This document shows positions 6,840 to 15,414 of a stretch of 30,315 nt of DNA, in pieces. A program made the position numbers and the translations under genes. Numbering within the stretch: the first letter of the stretch is position 1; each line of letters starts with the position of its first letter. Source of the DNA: VFMC01 sp039796935 (lineage in GTDB: Bacteria; Actinomycetota; Acidimicrobiia; Acidimicrobiales; Ilumatobacteraceae). The notes under the pieces were generated by a model. That model saw only the letters and a list, made by a program, of their open reading frames with translations, was not told where the DNA came from and did no database searches. Where the stretch lies: assembly GCA_039796935.1 (NCBI GenBank), contig JBDKIV010000227.1, positions 1 through 30,315 of the forward strand. Direction: 5' to 3'.

Positions 6840-8258
6840 ATGGCCGACGTGACCCTGCCGCAGTTGGGCGAAACAGTGACCGAAGGAACCATCACCCGGT
6901 GGTTCAAGCAGATCGGCGAGTCGGTGGCCGCCGACGAGCCGCTGTTCGAGGTGAGCACCGACAAGGTCGACACCGAGGTGCCGTCGCCGATCTCCGGCAC
7001 GCTCCTCCAGATCCTCGTCGCAGAAGGTGACACCGTGCCGGTGGGTACGGTCATCGCGGTGGTGGGCGCTGCCGACGCCGCCCCCGCCGCACCCGCCCGC
7101 GCGGCCGAGCCGCCCGCTGAGCCTGCTCCTGCTCCTGCTCCTGCTCCTGCCCCGGCTGGCCCGGCACCCGAGACCCCTGCCCCTGCCCCTGCGCCAGTTG
7201 CCCCCGCCCCTGCTCCGGTGGCACCGGTGCCGGCATCGAGCGCTCCGGCCGGTGCTGTCGAGGCTGCGTCGTTGACAGGTGACAACCGTCTGCTCTCGCC
7301 GGTCGTGCGTCGACTGGTCGCCGACCACGGTCTGAACCCGGACGACATCACCGGCACCGGCCCCGGTGGGCGCATCACCCGTGACGACGTCCTCGACCAC
7401 ATCGACCGCGTGGGCTCGTCGCCCATGCCCGCCCCGTCGGGTCCGGTTGCAGCTGCCCCCGCTCCGGCTCAGGCGGCGGCCCCGGCGCCGACGCCCGCTC
7501 CGGCCCAGCGCCCGCTCTCCGCGGCGCCGGCGGCGACGGCCGGAGCGCGTGACCGTGTCGTCCCGCTCAGCAAGATCCGCAAGCTGACGGGCAGTCACAT
7601 GGTGATGAGCAAGGCGGTCAGTCCGCACGCGTTCAGCGTGGTCGAGGTCGACTACGCCAACGTCGATGCTGCGAGGTCTGCCGTCAAGGCCTCGTGGAAG
7701 GCGTCCGAGGGCTTCAGCCTCACCTATCTCCCGTTCATCACCCGGGCGATCGTCGACGCCTTGGCGGAGTTCCCGCACCTCAACGCCAGCCTGACCGACG
7801 ACGAGCTGATCGTCCACGAGTTCATCGACGTCGGTGTCGCCGTCGACCTCGACTTCGAAGGACTCCTCGTGCCCGTTGTCCGGTCGGCAGAGACGAAGCG
7901 CCTGCGAGCGATCGCCCGCGAGATCTACGACCTCGCCGATCGCGCCCGCTCGCGCAAGCTGCGGCCCGACGAGATCTCGGGTGGCACGTTCACGATTTCC
8001 AACAACGGTTCGGCCGGCAGCGTGCTGACGTCCGCGATCATCAACCAACCGCAGGTCGCCATCATGTCGACCGACGCGATCGTGCGGAAGCCGGTGGTCG
8101 CCACCCTCCCGACCGGGGACGAGGCCATCGTCATCCACCCGGTCGGCAACCTCGCCATGAGTTGGGACCACCGAGCGTTCGACGGCGCGTATGCGGCCGG
8201 TTTCCTCGTGAAGGTCAAGCAGATCCTCGAAACCCGCGACTGGACGAGTGAACTCTGA
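6840..8258 (+). CDS. 2-oxoacid dehydrogenase dihydrolipoyl acyltransferase (E2)
   Basis: A 472-residue E2 with one lipoyl domain (1-78; lipoyl lysine K42 in STDKVDTEV), an Ala-Pro-rich flexible linker (~78-143), an E1/E3-binding domain (RLLSPVVRRLVADHGLNPDDITGTGPGGRITRDDVLDHI, ~149-190), a second Ala-Pro linker and the acyltransferase core ending in DHRAFDGAYAAGF with catalytic H444. It carries the acyl-dihydrolipoyl intermediate between E1 and E3. Whether it serves pyruvate, 2-oxoglutarate or both cannot be read directly; in actinobacteria one lipoyl E2 often serves both complexes, and Kgd encoded downstream lacks a lipoyl domain. AAAGGA lies 7 nt before the ATG. The CCTGCT codon runs in the linker are low-complexity coding DNA. 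Its stop overlaps the GTG start of lipB-lipA. Confidence 0.93.
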   Translation: MADVTLPQLGETVTEGTITRWFKQIGESVAADEPLFEVSTDKVDTEVPSPISGTLLQILVAEGDTVPVGTVIAVVGAADAAPAAPARAAEPPAEPAPAPAPAPAPAGPAPETPAPAPAPVAPAPAPVAPVPASSAPAGAVEAASLTGDNRLLSPVVRRLVADHGLNPDDITGTGPGGRITRDDVLDHIDRVGSSPMPAPSGPVAAAPAPAQAAAPAPTPAPAQRPLSAAPAATAGARDRVVPLSKIRKLTGSHMVMSKAVSPHAFSVVEVDYANVDAARSAVKASWKASEGFSLTYLPFITRAIVDALAEFPHLNASLTDDELIVHEFIDVGVAVDLDFEGLLVPVVRSAETKRLRAIAREIYDLADRARSRKLRPDEISGGTFTISNNGSAGSVLTSAIINQPQVAIMSTDAIVRKPVVATLPTGDEAIVIHPVGNLAMSWDHRAFDGAYAAGFLVKVKQILETRDWTSEL

Positions 8259-10002
8259 TCGGATGCCGCTGGAGCCGACGGGACTGAGGGTCCGTTGGCT
8301 CGGTACGGTGCCCTACCGCGAGGCGTTGTCCGTCCAGGAGGGCCTGTTCGACCATGGGCGCGAGCAGCACTTGGTGCTGCTCGAACACCCGCACGTGTTC
8401 ACCTACGGTCCGCACGCCGATCTCGCGGCCAACCTGCGAGTCGACCCCGATGCCGTCGGGGCCGAACTCGTGCACGTCAAGCGCGGCGGTGACATCACCT
8501 ACCACGGGCCGGGGCAGTTGGTCGGCTATCCGATCCTCTCGGTGGCCAACGCCTTCGGTGCCGCTGCTCACGTGGACGACATCCAGCGTCTGGTCTCGGC
8601 GACCCTGCGCGATCTGGGGCTGCGCGACGTCGGCTGCCTTCCGGGCTATCCCGGCGTGTGGATCGAGCCGGCGGGGCCGAACCCTCGCAAGATCTGTGCC
8701 ATCGGGGTCCGCCTGGCCCGGGGGCGGACCATGCACGGATTCGCGTTGAACGTGCAGACCGACCTGACCTACATGCGCGAGCACATCGTGCCGTGCGGTA
8801 TCGCCGGACGTCCGGTGACCTCGTTGGCCGAGGAGGGAGTCGACGTCACGGTTCGTGAGGTCGTCGATGTGTTGGTGCGGCATGCGACAGAACTGTGGGG
8901 TGGCGGACGAGCCGAGCGACAGGACGTTGCCTGGCGTCACCGACCGGATGACCTGTCGGCGTTCTCCCGAGGCGAAGGGCCGGGCCGTGCGGTCCGGGCC
9001 GGTACCGATCACGGGATCGAGATCGCTCCTCGCTCTGGTGTGGCCCCGCGACTGGGTGGCCGCCTCGAGCAGGCCGGGGTCGTGGACGGGCTGGCGATCA
9101 GCGCCCGCAAACCCGAGTGGCTGCGGCCACACGTCGCTCACGGGCCCGAGGTGCTCTCGCTCAAGAAGACCGTGCGCGACCTTCGTCTCGTGACCGTGTG
9201 CGAAGAGGCAGGATGCCCGAACCTCAGCGAATGCTGGGCCGACGGAACGGCCACGTTCATGGTGCTCGGCGAGCGGTGCACCCGGGCCTGCGGGTTCTGT
9301 CTGGTGGACACTCGCAAGCCTGAGGCACCCGAGTCGGACGAGCCCGAGCGGATCGCAACGGCCGTGAGCAGGATGGGGTTGGCGCACGCGGTGTTGACGA
9401 TGGTCGCCCGCGACGACCTCGACGACGGAGGGATGGCCCATGTCTCCGCATGCGTCGAGGCGATCAGGTCACGTTGTCCCGGCACCCGGATCGAGACGCT
9501 GATCTCCGACGTCAAGGGTGATGCTGCGTCGCTCGACGTCCTGCTGGCAGTCCGGCCCGACATCGTCAACCACAACATCGAGACCGTCGCACGTCTGCAA
9601 CGAGCGGTCCGGCCGTCCGCCGGGTATGCGCGGAGCTTGGCATTGCTGGCGAGGGCCAAGAAGGCGGGCCTCACGACCAAGTCCGGCCTCATCGTCGGGA
9701 TGGGAGAGAGCGACGCCGAGGTGCTCGGCTGCCTGGCCGACCTGGCAGGGGTCGGCGTCGACATCGTCACCATCGGCCAGTACCTGCGCCCGACCTCGCA
9801 TCATCTGCCCGTGGCGCGATGGGTCGCACCCGACGAGTTCGTGCGTTGGAAACAGCACGGTGAGCGACTCGGGATCGGCCATGTCGAGGCGAGTCCGCTC
9901 ACCCGGTCGAGCTATCACGCTCGCGAGGCCGCCGAACAGGTGTCGCCCCAGGCGGGTCCCGTCCACGTGTTCGAGACGGACCGCTCGCCCTCGTTCGGCT
10001 GA
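8248..10002 (+). CDS. Fused octanoyltransferase (LipB) - lipoyl synthase (LipA)
   Basis: One uninterrupted 584-codon frame holds two enzymes of lipoate synthesis. Residues ~12-225 are LipB, which moves octanoyl from acyl carrier protein to the lipoyl-domain lysine: RGGDITYHGPGQLVGYPI (79-96), catalytic lysine in RKICAIGVR (K148) and catalytic cysteine in VPCGIAG (C183). Residues ~230-280 are a linker. Residues ~283-584 are LipA, a radical SAM enzyme inserting two sulfurs: auxiliary cluster C318, C323, C329 (CX4CX5C), SAM cluster C344, C348, C351 (CX3CX2C) and the C-terminal RSSY (553-556). All key residues are present. These proteins are normally separate genes, adjacent in mycobacteria. The start is GTG 8248 (11-nt overlap with the E2 end) or ATG 8263; neither has a good Shine-Dalgarno. 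Confidence 0.94.
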   Translation: MNSDRMPLEPTGLRVRWLGTVPYREALSVQEGLFDHGREQHLVLLEHPHVFTYGPHADLAANLRVDPDAVGAELVHVKRGGDITYHGPGQLVGYPILSVANAFGAAAHVDDIQRLVSATLRDLGLRDVGCLPGYPGVWIEPAGPNPRKICAIGVRLARGRTMHGFALNVQTDLTYMREHIVPCGIAGRPVTSLAEEGVDVTVREVVDVLVRHATELWGGGRAERQDVAWRHRPDDLSAFSRGEGPGRAVRAGTDHGIEIAPRSGVAPRLGGRLEQAGVVDGLAISARKPEWLRPHVAHGPEVLSLKKTVRDLRLVTVCEEAGCPNLSECWADGTATFMVLGERCTRACGFCLVDTRKPEAPESDEPERIATAVSRMGLAHAVLTMVARDDLDDGGMAHVSACVEAIRSRCPGTRIETLISDVKGDAASLDVLLAVRPDIVNHNIETVARLQRAVRPSAGYARSLALLARAKKAGLTTKSGLIVGMGESDAEVLGCLADLAGVGVDIVTIGQYLRPTSHHLPVARWVAPDEFVRWKQHGERLGIGHVEASPLTRSSYHAREAAEQVSPQAGPVHVFETDRSPSFG

Positions 10003-10070
10003 GGCGTCGGCTGTCACAGCGCAGTTCGGGATGAGGCGCGCCCGGGCGGCACTGCGACAGAATGAGCGAC

Positions 10071-11207
10071 ATGAGCGCTCCAACGTCCTCGTCGATCACG
10101 TCCACGGCGATCTTCGCCGATCGGGTCGAGCGGGCCCGCGGCGCCATGCGCGCCAGCGGTGTCGATGTACTCCTCGTATCCGTCGGCAGCGACCTGCCGT
10201 ACCTGGTCGGCTACGACGCCATGCCGCTCGAGCGACTGACCATGTTGGTCGTGCCTCGAGACGGTGATGCCACGTTGGTGATCCCTCGGCTCGAGGCGCC
10301 CCGGGTGGTCGAGCATCCGGGAGTGTTCACGATGCTGCCCTGGAACGAGACCGATGACCCGGTGGCACTGCTGGCCGGGCTGGTGGCGGCACCGAGGGTG
10401 GCGGCCGTCGGTGACACGATGTGGGCACGGTTCCTCGTCGAACTGCTCGGGCACTGGCCGTCCGGATCGACTCGCTACGTGCGCTCGACCGAGGTGATGA
10501 ACCAGTTGCGAACGCGCAAGGATGCAGCAGAGATCGCCGCGCTGCAGGCCGCCGGAGCGGCCGCCGACCGCGTTGCCGCACAGTTGCACGCCGGCGAGAT
10601 TCCGCTCGTCGGGCGTAGCGAAGCGCAGGTCTCGGCAGACATCTCGAGGCGACTCCTGGCGGAGGGCCACGACGTGGTCAACTTCGCCATCGTCGCGGCC
10701 GGCGAGAACGCGGCATCACCCCACCATCATCCGGGGGACCGGGTGATCCGTCCGGACGAGATCGTCCTCACCGACTTCGGTGGGACCATGCAGGGGTATT
10801 GCAGCGACATCACCCGTTGCGTGTTCACCGGCACCCCGGACGCCGATGTGACCGCGGCCTATGCGGTCCTGGTCGAGGCCCAGGCCGCCGGGGTGCGCGC
10901 CGGCGTGGTCGGTGCTGCCTGTCAAGACGTCGACCGTGCCGCACGGCAGGTCATCGTCGACGGCGGATTCGGCGAGTACTTCATCCATCGGACCGGTCAC
11001 GGCATCGGTATGGAGGCCCACGAGGATCCGTACATGGTCGAGGGGAACAGCCAGCCGATCGAGTCCGGCCATGCCTTCAGCGTCGAGCCGGGCATCTACA
11101 TCGCCGGCCGGTGGGGGATGCGTCTCGAGGACATCGTGGTGGCGACCGACGCGGGGCCGCTCTCGATGAACCACGCCGATCACGCGCTGGTGAGCGTCGA
11201 GGCGTAG
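10071..11207 (+). CDS. Xaa-Pro aminopeptidase-like M24 metallopeptidase
   Basis: A protein of ~378 residues with a creatinase/prolidase N-terminal domain (~1-145) and a pita-bread M24 domain. Numbering from the upstream ATG at 10062, the five metal ligands are all visible: D238 (TDFGG), D249 (SDITR), H313 (TGHGIGMEAHEDP), E342 (VEPGIYI) and E356 (MRLEDIV). It most likely removes N-terminal residues before proline or cleaves X-Pro dipeptides in the cytoplasm. Two ATGs compete, 10062 and 10071; CAGAAT, a near-match to the window's -10 pattern, ends 7 nt before 10071, so I prefer that one. Its place between lipB-lipA and kgd shows no obvious functional link. Confidence 0.9.
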   Translation: MSAPTSSSITSTAIFADRVERARGAMRASGVDVLLVSVGSDLPYLVGYDAMPLERLTMLVVPRDGDATLVIPRLEAPRVVEHPGVFTMLPWNETDDPVALLAGLVAAPRVAAVGDTMWARFLVELLGHWPSGSTRYVRSTEVMNQLRTRKDAAEIAALQAAGAAADRVAAQLHAGEIPLVGRSEAQVSADISRRLLAEGHDVVNFAIVAAGENAASPHHHPGDRVIRPDEIVLTDFGGTMQGYCSDITRCVFTGTPDADVTAAYAVLVEAQAAGVRAGVVGAACQDVDRAARQVIVDGGFGEYFIHRTGHGIGMEAHEDPYMVEGNSQPIESGHAFSVEPGIYIAGRWGMRLEDIVVATDAGPLSMNHADHALVSVEA

Positions 11208-11238
11208 CGCGAGGGGCCGCCCGGGTGCCCTCCGGCGG

Positions 11239-11264
11239 ACGGTGTGCGGTGTCCGGCACACCGT
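11239..11264. terminator. Hairpin between convergent M24 peptidase and cupredoxin genes
   Basis: ACGGTGTGC (11239-11247) pairs perfectly with GCACACCGT (11256-11264) around an 8-nt loop, a 9-bp stem in a 64-bp convergent gap. There is no U-tract, so it is a plausible bidirectional terminator without the classical tail. Confidence 0.5.
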
Positions 11265-11271
11265 GGCCGGA

Positions 11272-11658
11272 TCAGCCGACGACGAGCGGCGCCTTCATGT
11301 TGCCGTGACCCGGGATCGTGCAGATCAGCGTGTAGGTGCCCGCTTCGAGCGTCATGCTGGCGACGTCGATGTCGCCCTTCGATGGGATCTCGAGCACCAC
11401 GGGGTTCTCGGTGCCGTCCTCGGCGATGACGTGGAGGTTGTGCGGCTGGCTCGACGCGTTGACGAGCGCCACCTCGATGGTGCCGGCGGGGGACGTGTAC
11501 TCGGACTTGTCCCACTTGATGCCCTCGAGAGCCGTGACGACGAGGTCGGCATCGGCGGGGACGGTGTCCTCGCTCGACGTGGTGTCGCCACCGCAGGCGG
11601 CGAGGCCGAGCGTGCCGGCGAGCACGAGGGACGCGAGTGCGCGGGTGGGGGAGATCAT
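11272..11658 (-). CDS. Cupredoxin (plastocyanin-like) lipoprotein
   Basis: A 128-residue exported blue-copper-like protein. Residues 1-22 are a lipoprotein signal ending in the lipobox LAAC with lipidated C22. The mature part ends with LICTIPGHGNMKAPLVVG, giving type-1 copper ligands C113, H118 and M121, and the remaining histidine is H73 or H76 in QPHNLHVIAE. It probably carries electrons at the outer face of the membrane or binds copper. The start ATG 11658 was preferred over ATGs further upstream because TAGAAT ends 7 nt before it and the signal sequence begins there. It diverges from kgd across a 76-bp promoter region. The redox partner is not in view. Confidence 0.88.
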   Translation of the reverse strand: MISPTRALASLVLAGTLGLAACGGDTTSSEDTVPADADLVVTALEGIKWDKSEYTSPAGTIEVALVNASSQPHNLHVIAEDGTENPVVLEIPSKGDIDVASMTLEAGTYTLICTIPGHGNMKAPLVVG

Positions 11659-11665
11659 GCATCGC

Positions 11666-11671
11666 ATTCTA
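11666..11671 (-). promoter_or_regulatory. Leaderless-type -10 (TAGAAT) for the cupredoxin gene
   Basis: TAGAAT on the minus strand ends 7 nt before ATG 11658. It is the closest to the -10 consensus TATAAT of all the hexamers in this window. Confidence 0.55.
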
Positions 11672-11720
11672 GAAGTGCACGCTTCCGAAATCATCCCAGG
11701 TGCTGGCGTTCAATGCCGGA

Positions 11721-11726
11721 TACGAT
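11721..11726 (+). promoter_or_regulatory. Leaderless-type -10 (TACGAT) for kgd
   Basis: TACGAT ends 8 nt before ATG 11735, or 5 nt before an in-frame GTG at 11732. No Shine-Dalgarno is present. Confidence 0.55.
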
Positions 11727-11734
11727 CGCACGTG

Positions 11735-14700
11735 ATGACTGCGATCGACCATGCGGGCCCGGACTTCGGCGCGAATTCCTGGCTCGTCGACGAGATGTAC
11801 GCCCAGTTCCTTGCCGACCCACAGTCCGTCAGCGAGTCCTGGCAAGAGTTCTTCTCCGACTATCGCCGCGCCGGCGAATCGGTGCCGCAGCCGAGTCCGG
11901 CTGCGCCGGTGGCGTCGGCAACACCCGCACCACCAGCCGCGGTTGCCCCGGCCCCTCCCACGGCTGCCGCCGGCGCTGCGTCGCCGACGGCTCCGGCCGC
12001 CGACGTCGCCGATCGCGGCGAACCCATCCGCGGTGCCGGGGTGGCGATCGCTGCCAACATGGAGCGCAGTCTCACCGTGCCGACGGCGACGAGTTTCCGC
12101 AACGTCCCGGCAAAGCTGCTCGAGGTCAACCGATCGGTCATCAACGGGTACCGCGGCCGCTCGGGCCAGGGCAAGGTGAGCTTCACCCACCTCATCGGCT
12201 ACGCCATCGTGCGCGCCATCGCCGATGCCGTGCCTGCCATGAACAACACCTACGTCGAGGGCAGCGACGGCAAGCCACGCATCATCCGCAACGATCACGT
12301 CAGCATGGGCTTGGCCGTCGACGTCGGTCGACCCGACGGGTCTCGCACGCTCGTCGTGCCGGTGCTCCGCGACGCCGACACGCTCGACTTCGCCGGCTTC
12401 CTCACGGCCTACGAGGACATCGTCCGCAAGGTCAAGGCCAACAAGCTGACGATCGCCGATTTCCAGGGCGCGACGATCTCGCTCACCAACCCCGGAACCA
12501 TCGGCACCGTCCAGAGCGTTCCCCGGCTCATGCCCGGCCAAGGCGTCATCGTCGGAGTCGGCTCGATCGACTATCCGGCCGAGTTCCAAGGTGCCGACGA
12601 GCGCGCCCTCGGCTCGCTCGGCATCAGCAAGGTCGTCACCGTCACCAGTACCTACGACCATCGGATCATCCAGGGTGCCGAGAGCGGGCTGTTCCTCAAG
12701 CGTGTCCACGAACTGCTGCTCGGCGATCACGGGTTCTACGAGGACGTGTTCCGGAGCCTCGCCGTGCCCTACGAGGCGGTCAAGTGGCGGCCCGACGTCA
12801 GCCCGATCAACCGCGAAGACGCCATGCTCCACAAGCAGATGCAGGTGGCCACCCTCATTCGCGTCCATCGCGTGCGTGGCCACCTGATCGCCGATCTCGA
12901 TCCGCTGCGCTGGCGGTCGCCAGAACTGCCCCCCGAGCTCGATCCGGCGACCTACGGACTGACGATCTGGGATCTCGACCGAGAGTTCCTCACGGGTGGG
13001 GTCGGCGGCGTCGACCGGATGACGCTCGGCGACCTGTTGGGCGTCTTGCGTGATTCGTACTGCCGCACCATCGGCATCGAGTACATGCACATCCAGAACA
13101 CCGAGGAACAGCGCTGGATCCAGTCGCACGTCGAGGGCGTGCACTACGAGTTCAGCAAGGACGAGAAGCATCGGATCCTCGAGCGACTCAACTCTGCCGA
13201 GGCCTTCGAGAAGTTCCTCGCCACCAAGTACGTCGGGACCAAGCGCTTCGGCCTCGAGGGTTCCGAGAGCGCCATCCCGGTCCTCGACGAAATCCTCTCG
13301 CAGTCAGCCGACAACGGCCTGCACGGGGCGGTGCTCGGTATGGCGCACCGGGGTCGGCTCAACGTGCTCGGCAACATCATGGGCAAGAGCTACGACCAGA
13401 TCTTCAAAGAGTTCGAAGGTCACGTCGACCCGTCGTCGGTGCAGGGTTCCGGCGACGTCAAGTACCACCTCGGCGCCATGGGCAAGTACTCGTCACCGTC
13501 GGGCAACACCCTGGCGATCGAGCTCGCCGCCAACCCGAGTCACCTCGAGACCGTCGACCCCATCGTGATGGGCATCGTGCGCGCCCAGCAGGACCGGATC
13601 GACCCGCCCAACTCATTCCCCGTGCTCTCGCTGCTCATCCATGGTGATGCAGCATTCGCCGGCCAGGGAATCGTGGCGGAGTGCCTCGCCATGAGCGACA
13701 TCAGCGGCTACCGCGTGGGTGGGACGATCCACCTGATCATCAACAACCAGATCGGATTCACGACGTCGCCCCAGTACGCGCGGTCCTCGCTGTATTCGAG
13801 TGACGTGGCCAAGACGATCCAGGCACCCATCTTCCACGTGAACGGCGACGACCCCGAGGCGTGTGCCCGGGTGGCTCGACTGGCGTTCGAATACCGCCAG
13901 CGGTTCCACAAGGACGTCGTGATCGACATGATCTGCTACCGCCGCCACGGCCACAACGAAGGCGACGACCCGAGCTACACCCAGCCGCTCATGTACAAAG
14001 CGATCGCCGAGCGCCGCAGCGTCCGCAAGATCTACGTCGAGTCGCTCGTCAAGCGCGGTGACATCACCATCGAAGAGGCCGAGCGAGCACTCGACGATTT
14101 CCAGTCGAAGCTGCAGGTGGCGCTCGACCAGACTCGTGCAGCGGCGCCGCAGCCGGTGAAGGTGGCGAAGCCGCCGAAGCCGAAGGGAGTGCTCCCGCAC
14201 GTCGAGACGGGCGTCGCCCGTGACGTGCTCGACACCGTCTTTCACAGCTTGACCGCCTATCCCGACGGCTTCACCGTGCACCCCAAGCTCGGTCGTCAGT
14301 TCGCAGCGCGGGACAAGCAGTATCACGAGACCGGTGTGATCGATTGGGCGACCGCCGAGGCGCTCGCCATCGGTTCGCTCGTGCTCGAGGGCACGCCGGT
14401 ACGCCTGGCGGGCGAGGACAGCCGCCGCGGCACCTTCAGCCATCGTCACGCAGCACTCGTCGACTACGAGAACGAACAGGTCTTCATCCCGCTGGCGCAG
14501 TTGCCGGGTGCGCAGGCCGAGTTCTGGGTGTACGACTCGCTGCTCAGCGAGTACGCCGCGCTCGGCTACGAGTACGGCTATGCGCACGCCAACCGCGACG
14601 CCCTCGTGATGTGGGAGGCGCAGTTCGGTGACTTCATCAACGGCGCGCAGATCATCATCGATCAGTACCTCGTCGCCGCCGAGGACAAGTGGGGCCAGGA

Positions 14701-15367
14701 GAACCATCTGGTACTGCTCTTGCCGCACGGGTACGAGGGGCAGGGTCCAGAGCACAGTTCGGCCAGGATCGAGCGCTTCCTCACCCTGTGCGCCGAGGAC
14801 AACATCCAGGTGGTCAACGCCACCACCGCTGCCCAGTACTTCCACCTGCTCCGCCGCCAGGTCAGGCGCGACGTGCGCAAGCCGCTCGTGGTGTTCGCAC
14901 CGAAGTCGCCGCTGCGGATGAAGGAAGTTGCGAGCAACGTCGACGACCTCACCCGCGGCTCGTTCGAGGAGGTCCTCGACGATCCGTTCTGCGCCGATCC
15001 GTCGGCCGTGCAGAGGGTCGTGTTCTGCTCTGGCAAGGTCTGCTGGGATGCCTTCGCAGAGCGCGACAAGCGTCAGGCCCCCGTGGCCATCATCCGCGTC
15101 GAGCAGCTCTACCCCTTCCCCGCCGAGCAGATGCTGGCACTCCTCGAGCGCTATCCCAACGCTCGAGAGCTGGTCTGGTTGCAGGAAGAGCCCGAGAACA
15201 TGGGCCCGTGGCACTTCGTCGAGCACCGTGTCTGGAGGGTGAAAGAGCGCGGGTACGACCTGCGTCACGTCGCCCGGGTCGAAAGTGGCAGCCCCGCCAC
15301 GGGGTCGAAGGCCATCCACGACCAGGAACTGGCCGATCTGATGGACGAGACCTTCGCCGGGTTCTGA
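11735..15367 (+). CDS. kgd: Multifunctional 2-oxoglutarate decarboxylase/dehydrogenase E1 with fused E2-like acyltransferase domain
   Basis: A 1210-residue actinobacterial SucA/Kgd, close to the ~1230 of the mycobacterial enzyme. Residues ~10-40 are the N-terminal helix segment (NSWLVDEMYAQFLADPQSV), followed by an Ala-Pro linker. Residues ~100-340 are an E2 acyltransferase domain with catalytic H309 in TYDHRIIQGAESG. From ~380 on is the thiamine diphosphate E1: MAHRGRLNVL, then GDAAFAGQGIVAECLAMS leading to IINNQIGFTT (TPP/Mg site), and RRHGHNEGDDPSYTQP. It decarboxylates 2-oxoglutarate and transfers succinyl to a lipoyl arm. It has no lipoyl domain of its own, so it needs a separate E2 such as the one at 6840. 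Actinobacterial homologues are inhibited by a phospho-controlled FHA protein (GarA/OdhI), not encoded in this window. ATG 11735 is favoured; the long upstream frame is a shadow of the cupredoxin gene. Confidence 0.96.
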   Translation: MTAIDHAGPDFGANSWLVDEMYAQFLADPQSVSESWQEFFSDYRRAGESVPQPSPAAPVASATPAPPAAVAPAPPTAAAGAASPTAPAADVADRGEPIRGAGVAIAANMERSLTVPTATSFRNVPAKLLEVNRSVINGYRGRSGQGKVSFTHLIGYAIVRAIADAVPAMNNTYVEGSDGKPRIIRNDHVSMGLAVDVGRPDGSRTLVVPVLRDADTLDFAGFLTAYEDIVRKVKANKLTIADFQGATISLTNPGTIGTVQSVPRLMPGQGVIVGVGSIDYPAEFQGADERALGSLGISKVVTVTSTYDHRIIQGAESGLFLKRVHELLLGDHGFYEDVFRSLAVPYEAVKWRPDVSPINREDAMLHKQMQVATLIRVHRVRGHLIADLDPLRWRSPELPPELDPATYGLTIWDLDREFLTGGVGGVDRMTLGDLLGVLRDSYCRTIGIEYMHIQNTEEQRWIQSHVEGVHYEFSKDEKHRILERLNSAEAFEKFLATKYVGTKRFGLEGSESAIPVLDEILSQSADNGLHGAVLGMAHRGRLNVLGNIMGKSYDQIFKEFEGHVDPSSVQGSGDVKYHLGAMGKYSSPSGNTLAIELAANPSHLETVDPIVMGIVRAQQDRIDPPNSFPVLSLLIHGDAAFAGQGIVAECLAMSDISGYRVGGTIHLIINNQIGFTTSPQYARSSLYSSDVAKTIQAPIFHVNGDDPEACARVARLAFEYRQRFHKDVVIDMICYRRHGHNEGDDPSYTQPLMYKAIAERRSVRKIYVESLVKRGDITIEEAERALDDFQSKLQVALDQTRAAAPQPVKVAKPPKPKGVLPHVETGVARDVLDTVFHSLTAYPDGFTVHPKLGRQFAARDKQYHETGVIDWATAEALAIGSLVLEGTPVRLAGEDSRRGTFSHRHAALVDYENEQVFIPLAQLPGAQAEFWVYDSLLSEYAALGYEYGYAHANRDALVMWEAQFGDFINGAQIIIDQYLVAAEDKWGQENHLVLLLPHGYEGQGPEHSSARIERFLTLCAEDNIQVVNATTAAQYFHLLRRQVRRDVRKPLVVFAPKSPLRMKEVASNVDDLTRGSFEEVLDDPFCADPSAVQRVVFCSGKVCWDAFAERDKRQAPVAIIRVEQLYPFPAEQMLALLERYPNARELVWLQEEPENMGPWHFVEHRVWRVKERGYDLRHVARVESGSPATGSKAIHDQELADLMDETFAGF

Positions 15368-15378
15368 CCCGGCACTGT

Positions 15379-15414
15379 TGCCCTCAGAGCCTCAGCTGCC
15401 CTCAGAGCATCAGC
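15379..15414. repeat. 18-bp tandem duplication across the 3' end of the HAD gene
   Basis: TGCCCTCAGAGCCTCAGC (15379-15396) is followed directly by TGCCCTCAGAGCATCAGC (15397-15414), 17 of 18 bases identical. The second copy contains the HAD stop codon; the first lies in the 34-bp convergent gap after kgd. Confidence 0.85.

Noticed and set aside
7085..7240. Repeats in the E2 gene as a possible CRISPR or satellite
   Set aside because: They are Ala-Pro codon runs of the flexible interdomain linker, in frame and without spacers.
5258..7426. A 722-codon open frame on the minus strand opposite lpd and E2
   Set aside because: Its translation is low-complexity Ala/Gly/Asp/His-rich text with no motif, the usual shadow in high-GC DNA.
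9081..10002. A separate lipA gene with its own internal start
   Set aside because: The frame is continuous with lipB, and I see no stop, promoter hexamer or Shine-Dalgarno in the linker region.
11336..11734. Upstream extension of the kgd frame
   Set aside because: The extension lies opposite the cupredoxin gene and has no homology to the Kgd N-terminus; the TACGAT hexamer supports ATG 11735.
13613..15319. A 568-codon open frame antisense to kgd
   Set aside because: No recognisable domain; it mirrors the codon bias of the real E1 domain.
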